Numbered from the stretch's first letter, positions 26,510 through 35,857 are shown. The stretch is DNA of 64,000 nt from Betaproteobacteria bacterium (GCA_016720425.1 JADKKQ010000004.1:248001-312000); one strand, 5' to 3'. Numbers and translations: made by a program. The notes: generated by a model from the sequence alone, not told the origin.

Positions 26510-28834
26510 TCAGAAGAGCTGCTCGCGGATGTCCCGGCCGGGTTGTCCCGGGGTCGCGGGGTGGGTGAGACTGTCGTCACGGCTGCGCGGAGGGAACTCG
26601 GCGAGGAAGTACTCACTTATCGTTCCGGACTCGTCGCGCAGGCCGGTGTCGGCGTTGATCCGGACGGCGACGATGCCGTCGGGGACCGGCAGCGTGGTTT
26701 CGGGGGTTCCCTTCAACGCCTTCTGCATGTAGCCGATCCAGATCGGCAGTGCCGCCACGCCGCCGGTCTCGTTGGTGCCCAGCGACTTCGGCTGGTCGTA
26801 GCCGATCCAGGCGACCCCCACCAGCGCCGCGTTGTAACCGCAGAACCAGGCGTCGACGTTCTCGTTGGTGGTGCCGGTCTTGCCGGCGAGGTCGCGCCGG
26901 CCCAGCGACAGGGCCCGGGCGCCCGTCCCGTGGGCGATCACGTCCTTCAGCAGCGAGGTCATGAGAAAGGCGTTGCGCGGGTCGAGCGCCCGCTCGGCAT
27001 TCTCGCCGGCGACCTCCGGCGTCGCCTCGGACAGCACGTTGCCCTTGCCGTCGACGACCTTGGCGATCAGGAACGGCGTCACGCGGTGGCCGCCGTTGGC
27101 CAGGATCGCGTAGGCGGCGACCATCTGCATCGGCGTCACCGATCCGGCGCCGAGGCCCATGGTGAGGAAGGGCGGGTGGAGCTTCGGGTCGAAGCCGAAC
27201 CGGGCGATGTAGTCCTGCGCGTACTGGGGGCCGATCGCCTGCAGCACGCGCACGGTCACCAGGTTCTTCGATTTCGCGAGCGCCGTGCGCACCCGCATCG
27301 GGCCTTCGAACTTGGCGTCGTAGTTCTTGGGCTCCCAGTCCTCGCCGCCGGCCTTGTCGGCGGGGACATAGAACGGCGCGTCGTTGACGACGGTCGCCGG
27401 CGTGAAGCCCTTTTCCAGCGCCGCCGAGTAGATGAACGGCTTGAAGCTCGACCCGGGCTGCCGCTGCGCCTGGGTGACGTGATTGAACTTGTTGCGCTCG
27501 AAGTCGAAGCCGCCGACCAGCGAGACGATCGCGCCGTCCCGGGGCCGCATCGATACGAACGCCGCTTCGGCGGTCGGCAGCTGGGTGATGGTCCAGCGCG
27601 ACTTGTCGTCCCGGGCGAGCCGGATCAGCGCCCCGCGCCGAAGCCGCGTCGCCGGGGCGGCCTTGTCGCCCAGCGCCCGCGCGACGAAGCGCAGCCCGTC
27701 GCCGGTGACCTTGACGGACTCTCCGTCGCTCAGGACGGCCTCGACCTCGGTCGGGCTGGCGGCCAGCACGACGGCCGGCAGCAATCCGTCGCTGTCGACG
27801 GCCTCCTGGAACGCCTTTTCGAGCGCCGCCTCGAGCTCGGCCGGGGTCTCCGGCAGGTTCACCAGCGACTCCGGCCCGCGGTAGCCGTGCCGACGGTCGT
27901 AATCGAGCACTCCCCGACGCAGAGCGGCATATGCCGCCTCCTGGTCGGCCTTCCGGATCGTGGTGTAGACGGTCAGTCCGCGCGTGTAGGCGTCCTCGCC
28001 GTAGGCCTCGAACACGACCTGGCGGGCCATCTCGGCGACGAACTCGCCGTGGGTCGGCATCGTCTCGCGCAGACCCTGGCGAACGGCAAGTGGCGCGATT
28101 TGTGCTTCTTTGTACTGAACATCTGTCAAGAAACGAAGATCGTGCATCCTGCGCAGCACGTACAACTGCCGAGTCTTGGCCCGTTTGGGGTTGGTGATCG
28201 GGTTGAACGCCGACGGCGCCTTGGGCAGGCCCGCGAGCATCGCCGCCTCGGCCGGGGAGACGTCCTTCAGCGGCTTGCCGAAGTAGATCTGCGCCGCCGC
28301 GGCGAACCCGTAGGCGCGCTGCCCGAGAAAGATCTGGTTGAGATAAAGCTGCAGAATCTCGTCCTTGGACAGGTTTGCCTCGATCTTCCATGCAAGCAGC
28401 ACTTCGCGCAGCTTCCGCGTGACCGTCTTCTCGCGCGTCAGGAAGAAATTGCGCGCCACCTGCATGGTGATCGTGCCGGCGCCCTGCTGCGTCCCGCTGG
28501 CGAGGTTGGTCGCGGCGGCACGGAACACGCTGATGTAGTCGACGCCCCCGTGGGAGTAGAAGCGCTCGTCCTCCGCCGCCAGGATCGCCTGTTTCATCAC
28601 CGGGGGCACTTCGGCGATGCTGACCACGGCGCGCCGCTCCTCGCCGAACTCGCCCAGCGGCTCGCCCTCGACGGTGACCACCCGCAGCGGGATCTTGGGC
28701 TGGTAGTCGGTCAGGGTCTCGAGCGACGGCAGCGTCGGGTAGAGCAGCACCAGGACGAATCCGCCCAGCAGCCCGCCGACCACCGCGAGGCCCAGCAGGA
28801 CCGAGCCGACATAGAGTAGCCAGCGCTTTAGCAT
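26510..28834 (-). CDS. mrcA: Penicillin-binding protein 1A (bifunctional transglycosylase/transpeptidase)
   Basis: Class A PBP that polymerises and cross-links peptidoglycan, 774 residues. An N-terminal membrane anchor (about residues 5-32) precedes the GT51 glycosyltransferase domain, with AAEDERFYSHGGVD (catalytic Glu about 88) and GAGTITMQVARNFFLTREKT. An OB-like inserted domain typical of PBP1A lies between about 300 and 420. The transpeptidase domain has QPGSSFKPFIYS with the active Ser (about 460), KSKNLVTVR (the SxN box) and DLAGKTGTTNENVDAW (KTG box, about 650). It is divergent from pilM, the usual beta- and gammaproteobacterial layout. The alternative symbol ponA is used in many beta-proteobacteria. 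Confidence 0.95.
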   Translation of the reverse strand: MLKRWLLYVGSVLLGLAVVGGLLGGFVLVLLYPTLPSLETLTDYQPKIPLRVVTVEGEPLGEFGEERRAVVSIAEVPPVMKQAILAAEDERFYSHGGVDYISVFRAAATNLASGTQQGAGTITMQVARNFFLTREKTVTRKLREVLLAWKIEANLSKDEILQLYLNQIFLGQRAYGFAAAAQIYFGKPLKDVSPAEAAMLAGLPKAPSAFNPITNPKRAKTRQLYVLRRMHDLRFLTDVQYKEAQIAPLAVRQGLRETMPTHGEFVAEMARQVVFEAYGEDAYTRGLTVYTTIRKADQEAAYAALRRGVLDYDRRHGYRGPESLVNLPETPAELEAALEKAFQEAVDSDGLLPAVVLAASPTEVEAVLSDGESVKVTGDGLRFVARALGDKAAPATRLRRGALIRLARDDKSRWTITQLPTAEAAFVSMRPRDGAIVSLVGGFDFERNKFNHVTQAQRQPGSSFKPFIYSAALEKGFTPATVVNDAPFYVPADKAGGEDWEPKNYDAKFEGPMRVRTALAKSKNLVTVRVLQAIGPQYAQDYIARFGFDPKLHPPFLTMGLGAGSVTPMQMVAAYAILANGGHRVTPFLIAKVVDGKGNVLSEATPEVAGENAERALDPRNAFLMTSLLKDVIAHGTGARALSLGRRDLAGKTGTTNENVDAWFCGYNAALVGVAWIGYDQPKSLGTNETGGVAALPIWIGYMQKALKGTPETTLPVPDGIVAVRINADTGLRDESGTISEYFLAEFPPRSRDDSLTHPATPGQPGRDIREQLF

Positions 28835-28875
28835 GGGGGAATAAAACTTGCCGTCCGGGACGGGAATGTCGCGTA

Positions 28876-28881
28876 ATTATA
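28876..28881 (-). promoter_or_regulatory. Candidate -10 of the PBP1A gene
   Basis: A perfect TATAAT on the minus strand (28881-28876), about 40 bases upstream of the ATG at 28834. The -35 region is weak (TTGGTT with a 15-base spacer). The surrounding divergent gap (28835-28986) is notably AT-richer than the genes. Confidence 0.45.
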
Positions 28882-28921
28882 TGCGGCCGTGCAACAAACC
28901 AACCCCGCCCGGCAAAACAAA

Positions 28922-28927
28922 TTGACA
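28922..28927 (+). promoter_or_regulatory. Candidate -35 upstream of pilM
   Basis: Perfect TTGACA at 28922-28927 in an AT-rich patch that continues as TTTAATGTAAATTATC. No -10 sits at the ideal 16-18 base spacing; TAATGT lies 24 bases on. The element is suggestive only. Confidence 0.3.
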
Positions 28928-28986
28928 AGCTTCATAGTTGCTGCCAACCTTTAATGTAAATTATCAGCATTGTGCACAAGGCTGCC

Positions 28987-30078
28987 ATGCTCGCTGAAAA
29001 ACTCGGTCCGGTCATGGACCTGTTCAAGACCAAGGTCTCGTCGCTGATCGGCGTCGACATCAGCTCGTCGTCGATCAAGCTGGTCGAGCTCGCCGACGCC
29101 GGCAAGGGCGCCTTTCGTCTCGAGCGCTATGCGATCGAGCCGCTGCCCAAGGACGTCGTGGCGGACGGCAACATCGCCAACCTGGACCAGGTCAGCGACG
29201 CCCTGAAGCGCGCCTGGAAGCGGCTGGGATCGCGCCACCGCGGCGTGGCGCTGGCGCTGCCGGCGGCGATGGTGATCACCAAGAAGATCATCGTCCCCTC
29301 CGGGCAGAAGGAAGAAGAGCTCGAGCTGATGGTCGAGGCCGAGGCCAACCAGTACATTCCCTTCGCGCTGGACGAGGTCAATCTCGACTTCCAGATCCTC
29401 GGACCGGCGCCCAACAACCCGGACGAGGTCGAGGTGCTGATCGCCGCGTCGCGCAAGGAAAAGGTCGAGGACCGGGTCGCGATCGCCGAGGCGGCCGGGC
29501 TGAAGCCGCGGGTGATGGACGTCGAATCCTATGCCACCCAGGAGGCCTTCAAGCTCATCGCGCCGTCGCTCCCGGCCAACGGCCGCGACCAGAACATCGC
29601 CCTGCTCGATATTGGTGCGCACGTCACCCACTTTTATGTACTGCGCAACAATCAATTCCTGTTCTCCCGCGACCAGGCGTTCGGCGGCAACCAGCTGACC
29701 CACGACATCCAGCGTTCCTTCAACCTCTCGCCCGAAGAGGCCGAGTCGGCGAAGAAGAACCAGGGTCTGCCCGAGAATTATGACGCCGACGTGCTCCAGC
29801 CGTTCATGGAAACCCTGGCGCTGGAGGTGACGCGGGCGCTGCAGTTCTTCTTCACCTCGACATCCTACAGCCAGGTCGACCAGGTGATCCTGGCCGGGGG
29901 CTGTGCGCTGCTGCCCGGGCTCGACGAACTGGTCGCCAAGCGGGCGGGGGTCCCGACGCTGGTCGCCAACCCCTTCGCCAGCATGACCGCGTCCGAGCGC
30001 ATCCGGCCGCGGCAGCTCGCGCAGGACGCGCCGCTGCTGCTGGTCGCCTGCGGCCTCGCCCTCCGGAGCTTCGAATGA
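28987..30078 (+). CDS. pilM: Type IV pilus assembly protein PilM
   Basis: Actin-like cytoplasmic ATPase-fold protein that anchors the PilN-PilO inner-membrane platform of the type IV pilus machine. It has LIGVDISSSSIKLVELADAG (phosphate-1-like loop), VMDVESYATQEAF, IALLDIGAHVTHFYVLRNN (phosphate-2 loop) and VILAGGCALLPGLDELV (adenosine loop). Start choice is uncertain. ATG 28987 has AAGG seven bases before it and gives 363 residues; ATG 29014 gives MDLFKTKVSSLIGVD, closer to most PilM starts but with no ribosome site. The stop overlaps pilN (ATGA). Operon order M-N-O-P-Q is canonical. Confidence 0.94.
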   Translation: MLAEKLGPVMDLFKTKVSSLIGVDISSSSIKLVELADAGKGAFRLERYAIEPLPKDVVADGNIANLDQVSDALKRAWKRLGSRHRGVALALPAAMVITKKIIVPSGQKEEELELMVEAEANQYIPFALDEVNLDFQILGPAPNNPDEVEVLIAASRKEKVEDRVAIAEAAGLKPRVMDVESYATQEAFKLIAPSLPANGRDQNIALLDIGAHVTHFYVLRNNQFLFSRDQAFGGNQLTHDIQRSFNLSPEEAESAKKNQGLPENYDADVLQPFMETLALEVTRALQFFFTSTSYSQVDQVILAGGCALLPGLDELVAKRAGVPTLVANPFASMTASERIRPRQLAQDAPLLLVACGLALRSFE

Positions 30079-30764
30079 GCGCCGGCGCCGTCCGCATCAA
30101 CCTGCTGCCCCACCGCGAGCAGAAGCGCGCGGCGCGGCAGCGCCAGTTCATCTCGCTCGCCATCAGCCTGGCGATCCTCGGTGTCGCGTTCATCGGCCTG
30201 GTGCACATGTACTTCGCCAGCCGCATCGAAAACCAGAACAGCCGCAACGCGCTGCTCAAGACCGAGATCACCAAGCTCGACGAGCAGATCCGCGAAATCG
30301 ACAAGCTGCGCGAGCAGACGCAGGCGCTGCTGGCCCGCAAGCAGGTGGTCGAGACGCTGCAGACCAACCGCACCGAGGCCGTCCACCTGCTCGACCAGCT
30401 GGTCCGCCAGCTGCCCGACGGCATCTACCTGCGGTCGGTGCGGCAGCAGGGACCGAGGGTGACGCTGATCGGCTACGCGCAGTCCAACGCCCGCGTGTCG
30501 ACGCTGATGCGCAGCATCGAGTCGTCGCCGTGGCTGACGCTGCCCGAGCTGGTCGAGATCAAGTCGGTCCCCGTGCCGGGCGCGCAGGGCCGTGAAGCCG
30601 CACCGCGCATCAGCGAGTTCACGCTCAACCTGCAGGTCAAGCGCGCCGCGCTGCCGGACGAGGGCGCCGCCTCGCCGGCGGCGGCGAAAGCGGGCGCGGC
30701 GAAGCCGGGCGCGCCGGCCCCGGCCTCCCCCGCCCCCGCCGCCGCGAAGGGAGCCAAGGCATGA
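30075..30764 (+). CDS. pilN: Type IV pilus assembly protein PilN
   Basis: Bitopic inner-membrane protein of the pilus alignment subcomplex, 229 residues. The cytoplasmic N-terminus INLLPHREQKRAARQRQF includes the conserved INLLP that binds PilM. One membrane helix follows (about residues 26-45), then a coiled coil (about 50-95) and a ferredoxin-like periplasmic domain. The C-terminus is a long Ala/Pro/Gly tail (about 200-229), longer than in most homologues. It overlaps pilM and pilO by four bases each, so translation is probably coupled and yields matched amounts for the PilN-PilO heterodimer. Confidence 0.93.
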   Translation: MSAGAVRINLLPHREQKRAARQRQFISLAISLAILGVAFIGLVHMYFASRIENQNSRNALLKTEITKLDEQIREIDKLREQTQALLARKQVVETLQTNRTEAVHLLDQLVRQLPDGIYLRSVRQQGPRVTLIGYAQSNARVSTLMRSIESSPWLTLPELVEIKSVPVPGAQGREAAPRISEFTLNLQVKRAALPDEGAASPAAAKAGAAKPGAPAPASPAPAAAKGAKA

Positions 30765-31393
30765 ATCTCGACGACCTCCGCCGGCTCAACATCCGCGACG
30801 TCGGCAACTGGCCGCTGTGGCCGAAGGTGGGCGTGCTGGCGATCCTGTTCCTCGTCATCGTGGCTGCCGGCGCCTACTTCGACTGGATGGACCAGTACGA
30901 GGCGCTCGCCAAGGTCGAGGCCGAGGAGCAGACGCTCCGCGAGCAGTACGCCGAGAAGAAGAACAAGGCGATCAACTACGACCTCTATCGCCAGCAGCTG
31001 GCGGAGATCGAGCTGTCGTTCGGCGCGCTGCTGAAGCAGCTGCCCAACAAGTCCGAGATGGACGCGCTCTTGACCGACATCAACCAGGCGGGGCTGGGTC
31101 GCGGGCTCGCGTTCGAGCTGTTCAAGCCGGCCGCGACGGAGCGGATGGCCGAGTTCTACGCCGAGCTGCCGATCACCATCAAGATCACCGGCAACTACCA
31201 CGACATGGGCGCCTTCGCGAGCGACGTCGCGCAGCTGCCCCGCATCGTCACGCTGAACGACGTCGCGATCGCCAACGACAAGGGCGTGCTGACGCTGGAC
31301 GCGGTGGCCAAGACCTACCGCTACCTCGACGAGGAAGAAGTCGCCAAGCAGCGCCGCCTCGCCAAGGAAGCCAAGGAGAAAGGCAAGAAATGA
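30761..31393 (+). CDS. pilO: Type IV pilus assembly protein PilO
   Basis: Inner-membrane partner of PilN, 210 residues. It has a short cytoplasmic start LDDLRRLNIRDVGNWPLWPK, one membrane helix (about residues 24-43) and a coiled coil rich in E, K and Q (about 50-85). A periplasmic fold follows, with LLKQLPNKSEMDALLTDINQAGLGRGL and PITIKITGNYHDMGAFASDVAQLPRIVTL, the standard PilO signature. It links PilN and the lipoprotein PilP and so aligns the inner platform with the PilQ secretin. Start and stop both overlap neighbours as ATGA. Confidence 0.93.
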   Translation: MNLDDLRRLNIRDVGNWPLWPKVGVLAILFLVIVAAGAYFDWMDQYEALAKVEAEEQTLREQYAEKKNKAINYDLYRQQLAEIELSFGALLKQLPNKSEMDALLTDINQAGLGRGLAFELFKPAATERMAEFYAELPITIKITGNYHDMGAFASDVAQLPRIVTLNDVAIANDKGVLTLDAVAKTYRYLDEEEVAKQRRLAKEAKEKGKK

Positions 31394-31911
31394 GATCGTG
31401 GCTGGCGCTGGCGGTGGGCGCGGGTCTTGTGCTCGCGGGATGCGGTGGCGACAGCCATCAGGACCTGCGGGCGTGGATGGCCGAGCAGGGCAAGGGCGGC
31501 AAGGGGCGGCTCGATCCGCTGCCCCAGGTCAAGCCCTACGAACCGTTCGCGTACAACGCCTTCGACCTGCCCGACCCCTTCAAGCCGCGCAAGATCGAGC
31601 CGGCGAAGGGCACGAGCAAGCTGGCGCCGGACCTCAACCGGCGCAAGGAGCCGCTCGAGGCCTATCCGCTCGAGTCGCTCAACATGGTCGGCACGCTGCA
31701 GAAGGACAAGACGATCTACGCGCTCGTGCGCACGCCGGACAAGGACCTGTACCAGGTCCGTGCCGGCAACCACATGGGCCAGAACTACGGCGTCATCATC
31801 GGTGTCGCCGACGGCGAGGTCAGGCTCAAGGAACTGGTGCAGGATGGGGCAGGCGACTGGACCGAGCGGTCCAGCACGCTGCAGCTGATCCAGGCCGATA
31901 CGAAGAAATAG
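31390..31911 (+). CDS. pilP: Type IV pilus lipoprotein PilP
   Basis: Inner-membrane lipoprotein of 173 residues that bridges PilNO to the secretin PilQ. The signal MRSWLALAVGAGLVLAGCGG places the lipid Cys at residue 18. A disordered linker with FDLPDPFKPRKIEPAKG (the region that binds PilN/PilO) follows. The beta-sandwich domain contains YPLESLNMVGTLQKDKTIYALVRTPDKDLYQVRAGNHMGQNYGVI, the classic PilP motif. It overlaps pilO by four bases and is 11 bases from pilQ. Confidence 0.93.
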   Translation: MRSWLALAVGAGLVLAGCGGDSHQDLRAWMAEQGKGGKGRLDPLPQVKPYEPFAYNAFDLPDPFKPRKIEPAKGTSKLAPDLNRRKEPLEAYPLESLNMVGTLQKDKTIYALVRTPDKDLYQVRAGNHMGQNYGVIIGVADGEVRLKELVQDGAGDWTERSSTLQLIQADTKK

Positions 31912-31922
31912 GAGCGGAGAAG

Positions 31923-34178
31923 ATGAGCGCGTTCGTTTGGCTTGACAACTTCGCGGCCCGGGGGCGCATCGCCCGGGGCGCGTGGGCCACCTTCGCCGCG
32001 CTGCTGGCGCTGGTGGCGTCCGGCGTGGCGTTCGCGCAGGTCGCGAACTCCATCGACGCCCTCGCCGTGTCGAAAGGCACGTCGGGGAACACCATCGTCA
32101 AGTTCACGCTGAAGGCGCCGCCGGCGAACCCGCCCGCCGGCTTCGCGATCGCCAGTCCGGCGCGCATCGCGCTCGATTTTCTCGACACCGGCAACGGCCT
32201 CGGGGCGACGCAGCGCGTGATCGACGACGCGTCGCTGCGCAGCCTCAACGTGATCCAGGCCGGCAACCGGACCCGCGTGGTGCTCAATCTCAACCGCCCG
32301 CAGACCTTCTCGACCGCGGTCGAGGGCAACACCGTGCTGGTCACGCTGTTCGACCAGAGCGAGCAGCTCGACGCGAAGACGCAGGTGGTGCAGCGCTTCG
32401 CCGAGTCGCGGCCCGGCGACGTGCAGCACACGCTGCGCGACATCGACTTCCGCCGCGGCAAGAACGGCGAGGGCCGGATCATCGTCGACCTGTCCGACAA
32501 CGCCACCGGCATCGACATCCGGCAGCAGGGCAAGTCGCTGATCGTCGATTTCCTCCGCACCAACCTGCCGCGCAACCTCGAGCGCCGGCTCGACGTGCAG
32601 GATTTCGGCACGCCGGTCACCACCGTCGACACCGTCAACCAGGGTGGCAACGCGCGGATGATCATCGAGCCGAAGGGCCTCTGGGAGCACTCGGCGTACC
32701 AGACCGACAACCGGTTCATCATCGAGGTCAAGCCGATCCAGGAAGACCCGAACCGGCTGATCCAGGGTTCGCGCCAGGGCTACAAGGGCGAGCGGCTGTC
32801 GCTCAACTTCCAGAACGTCGAGGTCCGCGCGGTGCTGCAGGTGATCGCCGACTTCACGGGGCTCAACATCATCACCAGCGACACCGTGCAGGGCAGCCTC
32901 ACGCTGCGCCTCAAGGACATCCCCTGGGACCAGGCGCTGGACATCATCATGCAGACCAAGGGCCTCGACATGCGCAAGAACGGCAGCGTCGTGCTGATCG
33001 CCCCGCGCGAAGAGCTCGCCCTGAAGGAGAAGCAGCAGCTCGAATCGCAGATCCAGATCAGCGACCTCGAGCCGATCCTCTCCGAGTCGTTCCAGCTCAA
33101 CTACATGAAGGCGCAGGACCTGCTCAACCTGATCACGTCCAACCGGCAGCAGCAGTTCGGCGCGGGCGCCGGGCAGACGGCGACCACCGGCGGCCAGGGC
33201 TCGATCATCTCCAGGCGCGGGGTCGCGATGGTCGATCCCCGCTCCAACATCCTGTTCGTGCAGGACACCGCCTCGCGGCTCGAGGAAATCCGCAAGATCA
33301 TCCGCCAGATCGACACCGCGGTGCGCCAGGTGCTGATCGAGGCGCGCATCGTCGTCGCCGGCGACAAGTTCAGCAAGCAGCTCGGCGTGCGCCTGGGCCT
33401 GCAGACCGGCTTCACGCTCAACCGCAAGTACGCCGGCGGCTTCGGCGGCAATCTCAACACCCAGCCGGTCGTCAAGCTCGAGGGCGACCGCCTGGTCCGC
33501 GAGACGCGCACGCAGACGCCGTTCGAGCTCGCGTCGGGGCTCGCCTCCGCCGGCTACTCCGACTCGCCGCAGCTCAACGTCAACCTGCCCGTGTCCAACC
33601 CCGCCGGCCAGCTGGCGCTGACGCTGATCAATCTCGGCAGCGGCAACCTCGTCAACCTCGAGCTCTCGGCGCTCGAGTCCGACGGGCGCGGCAAGGTGGT
33701 GTCGAGCCCGCGCGTGGTCACCCAGGACAACCAGAAGGCGCGGATCGAGCAGGGCACCGAGATCCCGTACGTCACGCCGGGCTCGGCCAACTCGCCGGCG
33801 ACCGTCCAGTTCAAGAAGGCGGTGCTGCTGCTCGACGTCGTGCCGCAGATCACGCCGGACAACCGGATCATCATGACGGTCGAGATCCGCAAGGACTCGG
33901 TGGGCCAGTACGTGCAGCTCGGCGGCGGGTTCCAGGTGCCGTCGATCGACACCAAGAACGTGACCACGCAGATCGCCGTCAACAACGGCGACACCGCGGT
34001 CATCGGCGGCATCTACGAGGAAGTCATCAACAACGACGTCACGAAGGTGCCGTTCCTCGGCGATCTGCCGGTGGTGGGCTGGGCGTTCAAGCTGCAGGGG
34101 CGCACCAGCGAGAAGACCGAACTGCTGATCTTCCTCACTCCGCGCGTCGTCAAGGACACCGTCAGCGCGGTCAAGTGA
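31923..34178 (+). CDS. pilQ: Type IV pilus secretin PilQ
   Basis: Outer-membrane secretin through which the pilus emerges, 751 residues. A signal-like segment lies at about residues 20-39 (LLALVASGVAFAQ). Two AMIN domains (about 45-260, peptidoglycan binding) come next, then N0 (SLNFQNVEVRAVLQVIADFTGLNIITSD near 300) and N1 domains. The C-terminal secretin pore carries SALESDGRGKVVSSPRVVTQDNQKA and VPFLGDLPVVGWAFKLQ near the end. A Gln/Gly-rich variable loop lies near residue 410. The ATG at 31923 has GGAG upstream. It closes the pil operon. Confidence 0.95.
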   Translation: MSAFVWLDNFAARGRIARGAWATFAALLALVASGVAFAQVANSIDALAVSKGTSGNTIVKFTLKAPPANPPAGFAIASPARIALDFLDTGNGLGATQRVIDDASLRSLNVIQAGNRTRVVLNLNRPQTFSTAVEGNTVLVTLFDQSEQLDAKTQVVQRFAESRPGDVQHTLRDIDFRRGKNGEGRIIVDLSDNATGIDIRQQGKSLIVDFLRTNLPRNLERRLDVQDFGTPVTTVDTVNQGGNARMIIEPKGLWEHSAYQTDNRFIIEVKPIQEDPNRLIQGSRQGYKGERLSLNFQNVEVRAVLQVIADFTGLNIITSDTVQGSLTLRLKDIPWDQALDIIMQTKGLDMRKNGSVVLIAPREELALKEKQQLESQIQISDLEPILSESFQLNYMKAQDLLNLITSNRQQQFGAGAGQTATTGGQGSIISRRGVAMVDPRSNILFVQDTASRLEEIRKIIRQIDTAVRQVLIEARIVVAGDKFSKQLGVRLGLQTGFTLNRKYAGGFGGNLNTQPVVKLEGDRLVRETRTQTPFELASGLASAGYSDSPQLNVNLPVSNPAGQLALTLINLGSGNLVNLELSALESDGRGKVVSSPRVVTQDNQKARIEQGTEIPYVTPGSANSPATVQFKKAVLLLDVVPQITPDNRIIMTVEIRKDSVGQYVQLGGGFQVPSIDTKNVTTQIAVNNGDTAVIGGIYEEVINNDVTKVPFLGDLPVVGWAFKLQGRTSEKTELLIFLTPRVVKDTVSAVK

Positions 34179-34241
34179 CGCGTCCCGGACGGCCGCGCGC
34201 CGCGCGCTCGGCGCGCGATTCGGCGCCCGGTTGATTTCGAC

Positions 34242-34247
34242 TACAAT
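34242..34247 (+). promoter_or_regulatory. Candidate -10 for a leaderless aroK transcript
   Basis: TACAAT at 34242-34247 ends six bases before the aroK GTG at 34254, so a start at the usual distance would fall on the start codon. No Shine-Dalgarno fits in between. The -35 position reads TTCGGC, a poor match. Confidence 0.4.
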
Positions 34248-34253
34248 GCCCCG

Positions 34254-34787
34254 GTGCAGCTGCATCGGGGCAATCTGTTTCTGGTCGGCCTTCCCGGAGC
34301 GGGAAAGACGACGCTCGGGCGGCAGCTCGCGCGGCGGCTGGGCAAGGCCTTCGTCGACGCCGACGTCGAGCTCGAGCAGCGCCTCGGCGTGTCGATCCCG
34401 ACGATCTTCGAAATCGAGGGCGAGGCGAGTTTTCGCGACCGCGAACAGGCGGTGCTCGCCGATCTCGCCGCACGCACCGGCATCGTCCTCGCCACCGGCG
34501 GCGGCGTGGTCCTGCGCCCCGCCAACCGCGAGCAGCTGAAGGCCAACGGCACCGTGGTGTACATCCACGCCGAGCCGCCGATGCTTTGGGAGCGCACGCG
34601 CCGCAGCCGGCACCGCCCGCTGCTCAACAACACCACCGACCAGCTGGGCCGCCTGGTCGAGCTGTACGGCATTCGCGATGCGCTCTACCGCGAAGTCGCC
34701 GACCTCGTCATCGAGTCGGAGCGCGACGCGATCGCGCGCTTCGCCCAGAGCCTGGACGCCGGCCCGCCGGTCGCCTGCCCGTCATGA
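34254..34787 (+). CDS. aroK: Shikimate kinase
   Basis: Phosphorylates shikimate at the 3-OH with ATP in aromatic amino acid synthesis; 177 residues. The Walker A motif GLPGAGKTTLGRQLA lies at about residues 12-26. The shikimate-binding Asp is in FVDADVELEQRLG, FRDREQAVLADL carries the conserved Arg, and the ATGGGVVLRP motif is near residue 80. The lid Arg pair is in RTRRSRHRPLL near 118. The start is GTG at 34254, giving VQLHRGNLFLVGL, in line with the family. The stop overlaps aroB as ATGA. The short spacing from the TACAAT element suggests a leaderless message. Confidence 0.93.
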   Translation: MQLHRGNLFLVGLPGAGKTTLGRQLARRLGKAFVDADVELEQRLGVSIPTIFEIEGEASFRDREQAVLADLAARTGIVLATGGGVVLRPANREQLKANGTVVYIHAEPPMLWERTRRSRHRPLLNNTTDQLGRLVELYGIRDALYREVADLVIESERDAIARFAQSLDAGPPVACPS

Positions 34788-35857
34788 CCCCGTTGAACGT
34801 CGCGCTCGGCGAGCGCAGCTATCCCATCGACATCGGCGCCGGCCTGCTCGACCGGGCCGGCGAGCTCCTCGGTCCGCGCATCGCCTCGCGCCGCGCGATC
34901 ATCGTGTCGAATCCGGTGGTCGCCGGACACTGGCTCGCGCCGCTGCGCGCCAGCCTCGCGCGCGCCGGCATCGACGCGCAGGTCGTGCTGATCCCCGACG
35001 GCGAGGCGCACAAGAGCTGGGACACGCTGCACGACCTCCTGACGCGGCTGCTCGAGCTGCAGGCCGAGCGCTCGACGACGCTGGTCGCACTGGGCGGCGG
35101 CGTGGTCGGCGACATCGCGGGCTTCGCCGCGGCGATCTACCAGCGCGGGATGCGCTTCGTGCAGATTCCGACGACGCTGCTGGCGCAGGTCGATTCCTCG
35201 GTCGGCGGCAAGACCGCGGTCAACCACCCGCTGGGCAAGAACATGATCGGCGCGTTCCACCAGCCCGATGCCGTGCTGATCGACCCCGATTGCCTGCGCA
35301 CGCTGCCGGCGCGCGAAGTCGCCGCCGGGCTGGCCGAGGTCATCAAGTACGGCGCGATCCGCGACGCCGCGTTCTTCGGCTGGCTCGAGGGTCACGTCGA
35401 CCGGTTGCTGGCGCGGGATCCGGCGGCGCTCGAGGAGGCGATCGCGGTGAGCTGCCGGATCAAGGCCGGGATCGTCGCCGTCGACGAGCGCGAGTCGGGC
35501 GAGCGGGCGCTGCTCAACTTCGGCCACACCTTCGGCCACGCGATCGAGGCGGCGCAGGGCTACGGCAACTGGCTGCACGGCGAGGCCGTTGCCGCCGGGA
35601 TGGCGATCGCGGCCCGGCTCTCGCAACGCCGCGGAGCGCTGGCCGCGGGCGATACCGCGCGTCTGGTCGACCTGCTGCAACGGTCCGGCCTGCCGGTCGC
35701 CGCGCCCGCGATGCCGCTGGAGCGGTGGCTGAAGCTGATGGCGCAGGACAAGAAGGTCGCCGACGGCGCGATCCGGTTCGTGCTGCTCGAGGCGCTGGGC
35801 TGGGCGGTGATCGCCGGCGACGTCGCCAGCGACGACCTGGCGGCGGTGCTGGGCTGA
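34784..35857 (+). CDS. aroB: 3-dehydroquinate synthase
   Basis: Second shikimate-pathway enzyme; an NAD- and metal-dependent cyclase that turns DAHP into 3-dehydroquinate. The 357-residue protein has IPDGEAHKSWDTL (about 66-78), GGGVVGDIAGFAAAIYQRG (about 103-121) and IPTTLLAQVDSSVGGKTAVN (about 126-145). Metal ligands are in EVIKYGAI (Glu about 185) and NFGHTFGHAIE (His about 247), with the further His in HGEAVAAGM. It overlaps aroK by four bases. Placement after pilQ-aroK is the classic order. Confidence 0.95.
   Translation: MTPLNVALGERSYPIDIGAGLLDRAGELLGPRIASRRAIIVSNPVVAGHWLAPLRASLARAGIDAQVVLIPDGEAHKSWDTLHDLLTRLLELQAERSTTLVALGGGVVGDIAGFAAAIYQRGMRFVQIPTTLLAQVDSSVGGKTAVNHPLGKNMIGAFHQPDAVLIDPDCLRTLPAREVAAGLAEVIKYGAIRDAAFFGWLEGHVDRLLARDPAALEEAIAVSCRIKAGIVAVDERESGERALLNFGHTFGHAIEAAQGYGNWLHGEAVAAGMAIAARLSQRRGALAAGDTARLVDLLQRSGLPVAAPAMPLERWLKLMAQDKKVADGAIRFVLLEALGWAVIAGDVASDDLAAVLG

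Noticed and set aside
31785..34613. Long minus-strand open frame opposite pilQ and aroK
   Set aside because: Shadow of pilQ; the composition is biased and without domains.
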